From NCBI RefSeq assembly GCF_013868415.1, contig NZ_JACEMT010000033.1, positions 124,001-188,000 on the forward strand: 64,000 nucleotides of DNA. The letters are read 5' to 3'. Positions 47,796-56,969 of the stretch are shown one piece after another. Position numbers and translations under genes: made by a program. This DNA is from Marinobacterium marinum (GTDB lineage Bacteria; Pseudomonadota; Gammaproteobacteria; Pseudomonadales; Balneatricaceae). Under the pieces are notes generated by a model that made no database searches, was not told the origin of the DNA, and worked only from the letters and a program-made list of their open reading frames with translations. The stretch's first letter is position 1. Each line of letters opens with the position of its first letter.

Positions 47796-48335
47796 TCAGC
47801 TTTGCAGCTGGGCAAATGCTCCACGATAGAACAGCAGCGGCTCACTGGGGGAACTGTTCAGTGCATCGACACGTCCGACAATCAACAAGTGGTCTCCCAA
47901 GATGCGGGTGAACTCCACCGTACACTCAAGCTGAGCCTGGGCGCCCTCCAAAAGAGGGACCTGACGGTTATTGAGTCGATACTCAACACCCTCAAATTTA
48001 TCCTCCACGGGACGCGCAAATTGCATGGCCAGTGCTTCCTGTTGTTGCTGCAGGATATTGATCGCGAACGGTTTTCCCTCCTCAAATGCGCCACGATTTG
48101 GTGAACGCAGAGCCAGGCTCCACAATATAAGAGGCGGATCTAGCGACAGCGAAGAAAACGAGTTCGCCGTAATTCCTATGGGCAGATGATCTCCACCAGG
48201 CGCCGTTACCACCGTCACGCCAGTGGCAAATAGCCCCAGGGCATCACGCAACGCGCGAGGGTCGATTACGGGCGCAAGGCTTGCAGTCGCGGAGCATTTT
48301 TCCAGCGTCGTATGGGCTGTGGTCACATTTGTCAT
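47796..48335 (-). CDS. iifD: Flavin reductase component of indole monooxygenase (IifD-like)
   Basis: 179 residues of the StyB/HpaC flavin-reductase family: LRDALGLFATGVTVVTA, PIGITANSFSSLSLDPPLILWSL and FAINIL. It reduces FAD or FMN with NAD(P)H and supplies reduced flavin to the adjacent monooxygenase. AAGGAG lies 9 bases upstream; the start is one base after the iifC stop. The iifD name rests on the full operon match to the Acinetobacter iif cluster. Confidence 0.82.
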   Translation of the reverse strand: MTNVTTAHTTLEKCSATASLAPVIDPRALRDALGLFATGVTVVTAPGGDHLPIGITANSFSSLSLDPPLILWSLALRSPNRGAFEEGKPFAINILQQQQEALAMQFARPVEDKFEGVEYRLNNRQVPLLEGAQAQLECTVEFTRILGDHLLIVGRVDALNSSPSEPLLFYRGAFAQLQS

Positions 48336-48336
48336 G

Positions 48337-49581
48337 TCAAGCCGCTCCTTGTTGCATATGTGATTCGATTACACGACGGCAATCCTCTTCATCCAGCCAC
48401 CAAGGCATATAGTCCGGCGGATTGTCGAAACCGTTGGCAAGCAGAGAGGCCAGGGAATCAGATCCTTGAGCCGCGCCCATCAATTCCAGAATGTGCGGGG
48501 CTGGTGGCCGCAACATACTGTTGGTCCACGCCACAACCTGAGACGCATATTGCCAATAGGTTTCGAAAGTCTGCTGCATCCATTCTTCCGTGAATGGCTG
48601 GTCACCTCTCGCCAGAATTGCATCCAGATATACACGACTGCATTTGGCACTGTTGTTGGAACCCTGCCCGGTAATCGGATCATTAACCACCAGCGCATCG
48701 GCAATGCCCATCACCTTGCGGCCGGACGGCAGCGTCGCCACGGGTTTTCGAACTGTCGGCGGAAAGCGGCCTGCCAAAACACCGTTCTCATCCGTCAATT
48801 CAACCTGCTTGCAGCGCTCCGCCTCCCAAGGAGCATAGGTACTGATAATTTCCAGACTACGCTGCAAGTGTTCCTGCGGTGTGGTGACATCGCCCCAGCA
48901 ATCCATGGGGCCGCCGGGAATGCCTTCAAACACCATGATTTCGCAAGGGCCACTGAGAGTCAGGGCCGGGAAGACAAAGTATTCCCCCACACCCGGTATC
49001 AGATTGAAAGCCACGCGTGAATACGGTTCTTTCGGGGTCATTCCGTGTACATAGGTGAGCGCCAGTGCACGCTGCGGCTTGTCAAAGCACGAACGTTCTT
49101 CATCACGCTCGAACATGCGCACAATTTCGCCTTTGCCCGCGGCCACCAGTACCAACTCATAAGCAGCCGCCAACTCTTCCAATTCCTCAATGCCGACATC
49201 ACAGATTCTCAGATCGCCCCCCAGGCGTTCGAACTCATCCATCCAGCTTGGCATCTTGATGCGCTGGTCCACCGACAGAGCCTTGCTATCCAGTGGCGCC
49301 GCCCAGTCGATCAGCTTTTCACCCGGTTGCTCCAGATTGGGCACGGTGACACCTATCCCCTCAACAGGCGGGCAATCATGCTCCCAAAAATCAAGCCCCA
49401 AATCCCGCTCGGTCTGCAGAGAACGATCAAACATGCATTGGCTGGACATGACCTTGCCAGCACGAATCTGTTCACCTGTACGATTGGACAGGAGGGTGAC
49501 CTCATGGCCGGCCTTGAGCAGGCCAATGCCGGTTTGCAGGCCGGACTGGCCCGCGCCTACGATTGCAATTTTACGTGTCAT
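48337..49581 (-). CDS. iifC: Indole/styrene-type flavoprotein monooxygenase (IifC/StyA-like)
   Basis: 414 residues, group E flavin monooxygenase. N-terminal FAD motif IAIVGAGQSGLQTGIGLL, then RAGKVMSSQCMFDRSLQTERDLGL and GVTVPNLEQPG as in StyA. It epoxidises an aromatic vinyl or indole double bond using FADH2 from the reductase. Styrene genes styC/styD are absent and antABC follows in the island, so indole is the better substrate: IifC-type enzymes give indole-2,3-dihydrodiol. GGAG lies 7 bases before the ATG. Confidence 0.85.
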   Translation of the reverse strand: MTRKIAIVGAGQSGLQTGIGLLKAGHEVTLLSNRTGEQIRAGKVMSSQCMFDRSLQTERDLGLDFWEHDCPPVEGIGVTVPNLEQPGEKLIDWAAPLDSKALSVDQRIKMPSWMDEFERLGGDLRICDVGIEELEELAAAYELVLVAAGKGEIVRMFERDEERSCFDKPQRALALTYVHGMTPKEPYSRVAFNLIPGVGEYFVFPALTLSGPCEIMVFEGIPGGPMDCWGDVTTPQEHLQRSLEIISTYAPWEAERCKQVELTDENGVLAGRFPPTVRKPVATLPSGRKVMGIADALVVNDPITGQGSNNSAKCSRVYLDAILARGDQPFTEEWMQQTFETYWQYASQVVAWTNSMLRPPAPHILELMGAAQGSDSLASLLANGFDNPPDYMPWWLDEEDCRRVIESHMQQGAA

Positions 49582-49661
49582 GTGAGAACTCCAATCTTAT
49601 TTTTATAGTGCCGGCTGGGGGGCACAACCGGCGTTGGGCTGATATTGCTGACACCAACGAA

Positions 49662-50450
49662 TTACTCCGCCAGCTTGGGAATTGCGGGCTCCTTCTGCTC
49701 GGGCCCCAGCGCCGAGTAGCCGCCATCAACGGCATAGTCGGCACCGGTCACAAAGCTGGCTCGGGGCGAACAGAGAAATAGCACCACTTCGGCGACCTCT
49801 TCAGCCCCTCCCAGGCGTCCCAGCATGTGGAAAGGCGCGGCGACACGGTCAGCCTTGGCACGGTCACCACCGCTCACCTCCTCGATTACACGAGACCAGG
49901 TCCAGCCCGGGGAGACCGAATTTACGCGAATACCATCATCGGCGAAGTCCAGCGCCATGCTGCGGGTCAGGTGTTTGAGCGCAGCCTTGCTGGCGGGGTA
50001 TATCCAACGTCCCGTTTGGGCTGCCTGAGATGAAATGCTGGTGAAGTTGACGATCACCGCCCCTTCTTCCTGCGCCAGCAGGGGGCGCACGGTTCGAGCG
50101 GCCATCACCGCACTTACCACATTAATATCAAGCGCCTTGAGCCAGTCGGCACGGCCAGAGTCAGCCCCTTCATCCAGATAACTGCATGCAAGATTGACCA
50201 GGTAGTGCAGCCCCCCGAAATGCGCGGCGGTCTGGGCCACCGCTGCCTCCAGCTGGCTGTCGCTGGTAATGTCGGTTTCGATGAACAGCGCCGAAGCCCC
50301 CAATTGATCCGCCAGCTTGGCACCGGATGCCGCATCGATGTCGAGGATGGCGACCTTGGCGCCGCTGCGTACGAAAGCTTTCGCGACGGCCGCGCCGATC
50401 AGGGTGGAGCCTCCCGTAATCAAGGCAACACGATTGTTGAATTCACTCAT
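49662..50450 (-). CDS. iifB: Short-chain dehydrogenase (IifB-like dihydrodiol dehydrogenase)
   Basis: 262 residues from ATG 50450 (GAGG 8 bases upstream). Rossmann motif ALITGGSTLIG and catalytic Ser, Tyr151 and Lys155 (WIYPASKAALKH) are present. The structural NNAG motif is replaced by NLAC (residues 86-89). In the iif pathway this enzyme oxidises indole-2,3-dihydrodiol to 3-hydroxyindolin-2-one. It lies 10 bases after the iifA stop and 80 bases before iifC. Confidence 0.78.
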   Translation of the reverse strand: MSEFNNRVALITGGSTLIGAAVAKAFVRSGAKVAILDIDAASGAKLADQLGASALFIETDITSDSQLEAAVAQTAAHFGGLHYLVNLACSYLDEGADSGRADWLKALDINVVSAVMAARTVRPLLAQEEGAVIVNFTSISSQAAQTGRWIYPASKAALKHLTRSMALDFADDGIRVNSVSPGWTWSRVIEEVSGGDRAKADRVAAPFHMLGRLGGAEEVAEVVLFLCSPRASFVTGADYAVDGGYSALGPEQKEPAIPKLAE

Positions 50451-50460
50451 AATCGGTGCC

Positions 50461-51696
50461 TCAATTCTTGTTTTCACTGTTGGGCCAGGTCGGCATCAAC
50501 GTATTGGACGGCAGGGTTTCATCGAGCAACTTGGCGGCGGTTTCACGCCCTGCTACAGGCAATCCCGTGGGGTCGAGCACCCCCAGCTGAACCAGAACCG
50601 AAGCCTGATCCCAGTAAATGTGTTCGTGATAGAGCTTGTCGCCCCGGAACTTGACCACAGCCAACAACGGAATTTCGACGTACTTGCCTGTAGGTGCAAT
50701 GCCGGGTACCAGCCAATCGATTTCACGGTCATGGGTAAAACAGAACAACAATTCGTCAACGATCTGGGTATCACCGATAGTGCGTGAAATCGGGATCAGA
50801 TGAGTGTCACCCGGGTTCACATCCACAAAGTGATGCTTGTAAAAGCGATACAGGTCCTTGTACCCCACCCCACCGGTCAGCGTAGGAATGTGATTGACGT
50901 AGGGCTCTGCCACCATGGTCGCCATGGTGTCCTCGACATTACGGGTATTAAATTCGTATTCGCAGTGCTTGTCCCATAGATGAGACAGGTTGTAGTCGGG
51001 ACCGATGGTTTTGCGCAGTACCGCCACCGAACGCTCATGTGCCATTAATGCTGACGGCTTGTGATAATGCTCCGATGCCGGGCGAGCGAAAGCGTGATCT
51101 ACGCCAGGATAGGTGTACAGCTCGACTTTCTCACGGGGTTCCAGTGCCGCATGAATATCATTGCGGGCAGCAGCCGGGCAGTACTCATCGTTTTCGGCAA
51201 AGTGAAGTACCAAACGGCCGCGAATGTTGTCGGCCTCGTCCAGGTGATTCTCAATCCCCATGCCGTAGTAGCCAACTGCAGCATCCACATCACAGCGACA
51301 TGCTGCCAGATAGGCCATACGCGCACCAAGACAGAAGCCCAGCACGCCAACCCCACCCGTAAACTCCTGGCGAGCTTTCAGGGCAGTAATGGCCGCATCA
51401 ATATCCTCAACGCCCTTGTCCTGATCAAACCCCTGATAAAAACCGAACGCTTTCTGCCAGGACGCCTCATCATAGTTCAACTCGACATTCGGCTCCTGAC
51501 GCCAAAACAGATCCGGCACCAGCACCAGGTAACCTTCTTCGGCGTAGTAATCCGCAATCTGACGCATGGTGCCGTTAACGCCAAAAATTTCCTGCAACAG
51601 GATCAGCCCTGGCCCTTCCCCCGAAGCAGGTACTGCCATATAAGCGCTGAATTTACCTGAACCGTCTTTTGCATCAACTTGAATCTGGATTCCCAT
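50461..51696 (-). CDS. iifA: Dienelactone hydrolase / SnoaL-like fusion protein (IifA-like)
   Basis: 411 residues with two domains. Residues 1 to about 235 are a dienelactone-hydrolase alpha/beta fold with Glu36 (LLQEIFGV), nucleophile Cys122 (GFCLGARMAY), Asp170 and His201 (PGVDHAFARP). Residues about 245-411 look like a SnoaL/NTF2-like domain (HWDKHCEYEFN-like start, IPLLAVVKFRGDKLYHEHIYWDQ). IifA is reported as a cofactor-independent enzyme converting 3-hydroxyindolin-2-one to anthranilate (recalled). First gene of the operon, AAGGAG 6 bases before the ATG. Confidence 0.78.
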   Translation of the reverse strand: MGIQIQVDAKDGSGKFSAYMAVPASGEGPGLILLQEIFGVNGTMRQIADYYAEEGYLVLVPDLFWRQEPNVELNYDEASWQKAFGFYQGFDQDKGVEDIDAAITALKARQEFTGGVGVLGFCLGARMAYLAACRCDVDAAVGYYGMGIENHLDEADNIRGRLVLHFAENDEYCPAAARNDIHAALEPREKVELYTYPGVDHAFARPASEHYHKPSALMAHERSVAVLRKTIGPDYNLSHLWDKHCEYEFNTRNVEDTMATMVAEPYVNHIPTLTGGVGYKDLYRFYKHHFVDVNPGDTHLIPISRTIGDTQIVDELLFCFTHDREIDWLVPGIAPTGKYVEIPLLAVVKFRGDKLYHEHIYWDQASVLVQLGVLDPTGLPVAGRETAAKLLDETLPSNTLMPTWPNSENKN

Positions 51697-51732
51697 GAGT
51701 GACTCCTTGTTATTATTCTCACGTTTCGTGAA

Positions 51733-51760
51733 TCCATACTATTTAAAAGCGTTTGGTCAA
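51733..51760 (-). promoter_or_regulatory. Candidate iifA promoter
   Basis: On the minus strand TTGACC (51760-51755) and TATGGA (51738-51733) are 16 bases apart, giving a transcript start near 51726 and a leader of about 30 bases to the iifA ATG. The XylS-like boxes lie 23 bases upstream. Confidence 0.4.
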
Positions 51761-51783
51761 TACGATCCGATCTCAGCAACCTC

Positions 51784-51829
51784 TATCCGGATAGTGCAGA
51801 AAAGTAAAACCACTTATCCACCTTCTGCG
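51784..51829 (-). promoter_or_regulatory. Tandem XylS-type boxes upstream of iifA
   Basis: Two direct copies on the minus strand of the XylS half-site form TGCA-N6-GGNTA: CGCA-GAAGGT-GGATA (51829-51815) and TGCA-CTATCC-GGATA (51798-51784), 31 bases apart, that is about three helical turns. They lie between iifA and the divergent AraC/XylS regulator, which probably binds them. Confidence 0.5.
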
Positions 51830-51915
51830 TTTACCTTGTATATAATGTTGCTACCCCCTACAGCAGACGCAGACTTATCTGTGGACTGATAAAAATAAGA
51901 AGGGAAGTAGCCCAA

Positions 51916-52926
51916 ATGTCAGTGAAAGAAAATCTTTCGCCTCTATTGGCGAATGCCTTGCTGGACCAGCCAGACAAACTGGTATTCAGCTGCGGCAGTG
52001 TGGAGGAGGTACAAGCCAAGGTCGGCACTGCTTTCAAGCCGCATCAATTTGTCCCGGCCCGACACACCGCGACGCTCAAGTCGCGCCTGCACCAATTCAC
52101 CATGGGCCAGGTTTCTTTTCACCGTTTGAAATACGGGGCCTCCGTCCAGGTTGACCCCGAATGTCTGGAAGACTTTTTCCTGATCCAAATGCCCGTCAGC
52201 GGGCTAGCAGAAATCAATTGTGGCGACTGTACGCTCACCACCAACTGCCGGCAGGGCGTCGTACTGAACCCCACTCAACGTCTGACCATGCGCTATGACA
52301 GCGAATGTGATCAATTGATGCTGCGCATCGATCGCCGCGAGCTGGAGCAGATCTGCAGTCGCTACTTGGGCCACAGCATTAAACACCCCGTAGAATTCAA
52401 CTGCCATTTGGACTGGCAAAATTCACCGGCCTGGATGCACATGCTGGAATACATCATGCAGATGCAAAAGGACCTGCCAGGCTGCCTGCAGCAGCCACTG
52501 ATTATCCGGCAACTGGAAGAGCTTGTAATCAGCACCCTGCTGAGTCAGCAGCCCAACAACTATTCGCTGGAACTGGCTGGCGGACAGCGCCCGCTGGCAC
52601 CACGCCACGTCAAACGGGTTGAGGAGTACATCGAAGCGCATGCGCAGGAGTCACTGTCACCGGCCATACTGGCTGAAATAGCCGGTGTCAGCGTACGCAC
52701 CCTCTATGCAGGGTTTCGTGAATTCAGGCATATGAGCCCAATGGAGTTTCTGCGCAGCATACGTCTGCAACGTATTCACCAGGCCCTGTCCAGACCTGAA
52801 CATCTGTCGTCCGTAACCGATACGGCCATGTACTGGGGGTTCTCCCACATGGGCCGTTTCAGTCAGGAATATCAGAAACTGTTTGGCGAAAAGCCAAGTG
52901 AAACCAGACGCAAGGCACACGCCTGA
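51916..52926 (+). CDS. iifR: AraC/XylS-family regulator of the indole operon (IifR-like)
   Basis: 336 residues; GGAAG lies 8 bases before the ATG. The N-terminal AraC_binding_2-type domain (about 30-200; FHRLKYGASVQVDPECLEDFFLIQMPVSG) is followed by two HTHs: SLSPAILAEIAGVSVRTLYAG and VTDTAMYWGFSHMGRFSQEY, ending KLFGEKPSETRR. XylS-type members activate aromatic catabolic operons on binding the pathway inducer. Divergent from iifA across 219 bases that contain the XylS-like boxes; a TATAAT at 51841-51846 may be its own -10. Confidence 0.82.
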   Translation: MSVKENLSPLLANALLDQPDKLVFSCGSVEEVQAKVGTAFKPHQFVPARHTATLKSRLHQFTMGQVSFHRLKYGASVQVDPECLEDFFLIQMPVSGLAEINCGDCTLTTNCRQGVVLNPTQRLTMRYDSECDQLMLRIDRRELEQICSRYLGHSIKHPVEFNCHLDWQNSPAWMHMLEYIMQMQKDLPGCLQQPLIIRQLEELVISTLLSQQPNNYSLELAGGQRPLAPRHVKRVEEYIEAHAQESLSPAILAEIAGVSVRTLYAGFREFRHMSPMEFLRSIRLQRIHQALSRPEHLSSVTDTAMYWGFSHMGRFSQEYQKLFGEKPSETRRKAHA

Positions 52927-52957
52927 ATGGCGGTGCCTTACAGAGGTGTCCGCAACA

Positions 52958-54217
52958 TTAGAGCAGCATCAACACCAGCTGGGGGAAAGCACTTAACAGC
53001 ACCAGCGTCACCAAGGTCGCAAGCAGGAAAGGCAGTAAAGAACGAAAAATCTGCATGGGAGGAATCCCGGTCATGGAGGAACCGATAAACAACCCCGCAC
53101 CCACCGGTGGCGTAAGCAAACCGGTCACCAGTGTCAGGCAAACCACTACACCGAACTGATACGCTGATATATCGAACTGCTGTTGGGCAATAGGCAACAG
53201 GATTGGTACCACCAGAATCAGAGCGGCAATACCGTCAATGACCATACCGACCAGAATCAATACACCGACCACCATCAACATGAACATAAAGGGGTCCGAC
53301 GTCTGCTGGGCAATCCAGGCTGCCGCAGCCTGAGGAATCTGCTCGTAGACCACGACCCATCCGAACACGCCTGCAGCCGAAATCAGCATGATCACCATCC
53401 CCGCATTCAAGGCCGTACGGCGCAGGATTTCTGGCAAATGGGAAAACTTCAGATCCTTGTAGATGTACTTCCCGATCAGCAACGCGGCCAGAGATGCCAA
53501 AGCCGCTGACTCTGTCGGCGTCGCCAGACCGGTCAGGATACCGCCAATTATCACCATGGGAATCAGGCCTGCCGGCAGCCCCATCACCAAGTATTCTCGA
53601 CGCTTGGCACGGTCCGGCCACTCACCTTTCGGGTATTCCTGCACCAGGCCAATCACGGCAATAACAATAAAAAACAACAGCGACATGAGCAAACCCGGCA
53701 CAATGCCGGCGATGAACATTTCAGCAATCGGGATCTGTGCCAGCACACCAAAAAGTACGAATAGCATGGAAGGCGGAATAATGGGTGACAGCAGCCCGCC
53801 GGCCGACGTAATGGCGGCCGCATATGAACCGGAGTACCCTTCCTTCTCCATCGCCGGCACCATGGCACGGGACATGATGGCGATCTGTGATGCTGCCGAC
53901 CCCATGATCGCTGCCATCATCATATTGGCAACCAGGTTGATATAGGCCAGACCACCACGAAAGCCACCGACCAGAATCCGGGCCAGATTGATCAGGCGGC
54001 TGGTCAGCCCCCCTTCATTCATCAGTTCCCCCGTCAGCATGAACAAGGGAATTGCCAGCAGACCATAACTTTCAATGGCGCCAAATAGCTGCTGCGGGTA
54101 GGAATCAAACAGTACCGAGTTTCCCGAAGTCGCGATATACCACAACGCTGTTAAAGCCAAAACCAGTGCAATAGGGACACTGCAGAACAAGAGAATCAAG
54201 AAAACTGTAAACGTCAT
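52958..54217 (-). CDS. dctM: TRAP transporter large permease DctM
   Basis: 419 residues, about twelve membrane helices, beginning MTFTVFLILLFCSVPIAL. Signatures ESYGLLAIPLFMLTGELMNEGG and SAGGLLSPIIPPSMLFVLFG are typical of DctM permeases. It forms the channel of a periplasmic-binding-protein-dependent Na+ symporter. Its ATG overlaps the dctQ stop as ATGA; last gene of dctPQM. Confidence 0.92.
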   Translation of the reverse strand: MTFTVFLILLFCSVPIALVLALTALWYIATSGNSVLFDSYPQQLFGAIESYGLLAIPLFMLTGELMNEGGLTSRLINLARILVGGFRGGLAYINLVANMMMAAIMGSAASQIAIMSRAMVPAMEKEGYSGSYAAAITSAGGLLSPIIPPSMLFVLFGVLAQIPIAEMFIAGIVPGLLMSLLFFIVIAVIGLVQEYPKGEWPDRAKRREYLVMGLPAGLIPMVIIGGILTGLATPTESAALASLAALLIGKYIYKDLKFSHLPEILRRTALNAGMVIMLISAAGVFGWVVVYEQIPQAAAAWIAQQTSDPFMFMLMVVGVLILVGMVIDGIAALILVVPILLPIAQQQFDISAYQFGVVVCLTLVTGLLTPPVGAGLFIGSSMTGIPPMQIFRSLLPFLLATLVTLVLLSAFPQLVLMLL

Positions 54218-54762
54218 TCTGACACCCCCTTATAAAATACTGCATATTTAAGACTGGCCAACATATTATTCAGGGCATGAAGACTTAATGACATTGAAAA
54301 TAAGGGCAGTATCAACCAGGGCCATATTTTATTAATGCCGATCGTATTGGTCTTTTCCGAATACAGAAAATTAAATGTCTCTCCCTGGAATTTTTTAATA
54401 TCAAAACCCACATCTGCAAACGTAACGGGGTCCAGCCAACGCCAGCAGAGCACCAGTAATGCCACTGCAAACGTCAGTATCATCACGTCTGAAATCAGCT
54501 GCATCCAGGCCTGAGCACGTTTGCCAAGCAGGTCTGCCAGCAGCGTAACCGCCACCACCTGACGACGCTTAAGAGCGACCGATGTAGCCAGAAAAGTGGT
54601 CCAGACCATGGCATAAATGGCCAGCTCATCCACCCAGTAAATTGCCATGCCCAAGGAGCGACTGACAATGTTCAACAAAATAAGCAAGGTGACAACTGCC
54701 GCCATGATGGCCGCCAACCCCATCTCGATACGGACCAGCCGGTCAGAAATGAACGTCAACAT
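54214..54762 (-). CDS. dctQ: TRAP transporter small permease DctQ
   Basis: 182 residues with four membrane helices. ISRSLGMAIYWVDELAIYAMVWTTF carries the DctQ WxxE(L)-type core. It is the accessory subunit that pairs with DctM. An extra hydrophilic stretch (about 118-140, IKKFQGETFNFLYSEKTNT) lies before the last helix. GAGG precedes the ATG. By eye it is somewhat AT-richer than neighbours. Confidence 0.88.
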   Translation of the reverse strand: MLTFISDRLVRIEMGLAAIMAAVVTLLILLNIVSRSLGMAIYWVDELAIYAMVWTTFLATSVALKRRQVVAVTLLADLLGKRAQAWMQLISDVMILTFAVALLVLCWRWLDPVTFADVGFDIKKFQGETFNFLYSEKTNTIGINKIWPWLILPLFSMSLSLHALNNMLASLKYAVFYKGVSE

Positions 54763-54815
54763 CGGATGTCCTCGCCCTGCAGCCGCCAGGGGCTGCAGGG
54801 TAATAGCTCAGAAGA

Positions 54816-55802
54816 TCAGCTGCCTTTGATCTCGGCAACCGCTTTTCTCAGTTTGGGCAAAGACGGTGCCTTCTCGGACCAGATCCCTTCCCACTCGGCA
54901 ATGGCGTCAGCAAAGTCTTCCCGGGTTGCCTCATGAATGGTGATATTCCGGCCTCGCAGCTCCTGCTCTTGTTCCTTTTCCAGCGCCTGGAAGTGCTCAA
55001 GCACCGCATCCAACTGGATACGCATGCTGGTTTGCAGCAATTTGCGCTCGTCCTTGCTCAGGTCTTTCCAGACACGCCCGGATACCACCCCTACCATCGG
55101 GAACATCATATGGTTGGAGATCAGCATCTTGTCGGAACGATCATAGAATTTGAAAATGAGGATGGAATCAAAGTCCATGTCGATGGCATCGATCTGACCA
55201 TTGGCCAGAGCATCATACACGGCCGGCAATGGCATAGGCGTCGGAGCGGCACCAGTGGCCTTGTAGAAATCACGAATCGGCTCGAAAGGCGTGATACGCA
55301 GCTTCTTGCCCTCCAGATCGGCCGGCCCTTCCAGCGTATCACGGCTCATCACCTGGCGCAGACCAGCCATGCCGTACCCCACACCAACCAGGCCGGCTTC
55401 AGACGGCAACTGATCCAACAGGTCGGTCGCCGCTTCTGACTTCAAAAGCGCCGCAGCCTGATCGATATCATCGACCAGATAAGGCGCGTACAGCGCACCG
55501 AAATCAGGTACACGATTGGATATTTCAGCCACGGTCAGAAAAGCCATATCCAGTGCACCGGTCTGCAGCTGCTGCACCATCTGAGCTTCATTGCCCAACT
55601 GCTGGGAAGGAAAGACGGCAATACTGTGCTCGCCGCCGGACTTCTGCTTTACATCCTCAGCAAAGGCTTCGGCAGCCTGAGTCCAGCGGTGTGGCGGGGG
55701 AGTAATCAGGCCCAAACGGAAGTCTCGCGCCTGTACCTGAGCGGCCATGACCAACACCAGACCAGCCGTCATGACGGGCATCATTAAGCGTTTCATCAAC
55801 AT
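54816..55802 (-). CDS. dctP: TRAP transporter periplasmic binding protein DctP
   Basis: 328 residues from ATG 55802, with GGAG 6 bases upstream (55814 and 55796 are alternatives). Signal peptide ends near VQARDF. DctP-type motifs include GKKLRITPFEPIRDFYKATG and MPLPAVYDALANGQIDAIDMD; the last part usually reads DGQENP in dicarboxylate binders, so the ligand may differ. Encoded beside antABC and catechol dioxygenase, it may capture anthranilate or another aromatic acid, as TRAP systems for coumarate and chlorobenzoate do. Confidence 0.88.
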   Translation of the reverse strand: MLMKRLMMPVMTAGLVLVMAAQVQARDFRLGLITPPPHRWTQAAEAFAEDVKQKSGGEHSIAVFPSQQLGNEAQMVQQLQTGALDMAFLTVAEISNRVPDFGALYAPYLVDDIDQAAALLKSEAATDLLDQLPSEAGLVGVGYGMAGLRQVMSRDTLEGPADLEGKKLRITPFEPIRDFYKATGAAPTPMPLPAVYDALANGQIDAIDMDFDSILIFKFYDRSDKMLISNHMMFPMVGVVSGRVWKDLSKDERKLLQTSMRIQLDAVLEHFQALEKEQEQELRGRNITIHEATREDFADAIAEWEGIWSEKAPSLPKLRKAVAEIKGS

Positions 55803-55991
55803 ATATAACTCCATTCACTCTATTATAATTTTTATACCGGTGAGCGTGATGCCGACCTGGCGCCGGACACGTCCAGACCTCCCTGATCCGGCAAGCCTTA
55901 TACCGCAGACGGTCCTGCTTCAGACTCCTTCCACAGCCGGTATTCAAGCGACCCGCCAATCAATTTGACAGTCCCTGAAGCCGCCAAAGTG

Positions 55992-56915
55992 CTAGGTCAA
56001 CGCAGTGAGAAAGCGCTCATTGAGCTGACGATCATGATAAAAGATTGCCTTGCCCAGCTTGTCGGCATCCCAAGTGATCGGCTCATGATCCGGGTAGAAA
56101 TAGTCACCGCCACAGAACACTTCGTTACGGTTTCCAGACGGGTCAAAGAAATATATCGTCTGACCGTGCGTAATACCATGCCGCGTAGGACCTATATCGA
56201 TAGATGTCTCGGTCATGGAGATCAGATCGCCTGCGCGCAGCACCTCTTCCCAGGTTTCCAGGAAAAATGAGGCATGGTGAAATTTGCCCGGTTCAGGATG
56301 ATCGATGAAAGCAATGTCATGTGCTTTCATACTGGCGGTCAGGAATTGAGCCACACGCTTGCCATCCGGCGTCATCACCTGTTCGCAGATATCAAAACCC
56401 AGCACCTCACGGAACAGCTCCAGTGTTTTGTCCAGCTCGGGCCCGTATAGCAAACAGTGATCAAAACGCTGTGCTTTCATGCCCTTGAGATCACGAGGCC
56501 AGGCTTCCGGGTTGTGATTACCGATGCCGTAGCGACCGGTCTGCTCTTTATCGGCATACAGCTCAAAGGCATGCCCGGTGGGTGCCTGAAAGCGGATACG
56601 GCGACCACAGCCTTCAAGCTCCCCGGCTGCAATCTGCTCCACTTCGCAGCCATGCTCGACCAACTCACCGTGGAGCTGTTCCAGAGTCGCTTCGTTGAGT
56701 ACCTTGAACCCCATGAAGTCCATACCGGGCCGATCGGCTTCACGCAGGACAACAGAGAAGCGGTCGACCTCGGTCCAGCCCTTCAGATAGACCCGTCCCA
56801 GGGTATCGCGGCCGACTTCGATCAGTCCCAGCAGGTCACGATAGTGAAGCAGTGCTTCGTCGATATCCAGGACACGAATCTGAACGTGTCCCGGGCGCAT
56901 TACACCTTTTTTCAT
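55992..56915 (-). CDS. xylE: Catechol 2,3-dioxygenase (XylE/DmpB type)
   Basis: 307 residues, the same length as Pseudomonas XylE and close to it throughout ([33 protein letters not shown]). Fe(II) ligands His153 (RFDHCLLYG), His214 ([10 protein letters not shown]) and Glu265 ([10 protein letters not shown]) are at the XylE positions. It cleaves catechol between C2 and C3 to 2-hydroxymuconic semialdehyde. It follows antC by 54 bases, so catechol formed from anthranilate passes straight into the meta pathway. Confidence 0.95.
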   Translation of the reverse strand: MKKGVMRPGHVQIRVLDIDEALLHYRDLLGLIEVGRDTLGRVYLKGWTEVDRFSVVLREADRPGMDFMGFKVLNEATLEQLHGELVEHGCEVEQIAAGELEGCGRRIRFQAPTGHAFELYADKEQTGRYGIGNHNPEAWPRDLKGMKAQRFDHCLLYGPELDKTLELFREVLGFDICEQVMTPDGKRVAQFLTASMKAHDIAFIDHPEPGKFHHASFFLETWEEVLRAGDLISMTETSIDIGPTRHGITHGQTIYFFDPSGNRNEVFCGGDYFYPDHEPITWDADKLGKAIFYHDRQLNERFLTALT

Positions 56916-56969
56916 TGTGCTGATCTCATTGTTGTTATTGTGTTGGGTTACTGCTCAGCTGTTGTTGGC

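Noticed and set aside
48337-49581. Styrene catabolic operon reading of the StyA/StyB pair
   Set aside because: No styrene-oxide isomerase or phenylacetaldehyde dehydrogenase is present, whereas the dehydrogenase, the hydrolase fusion and antABC fit the indole route.
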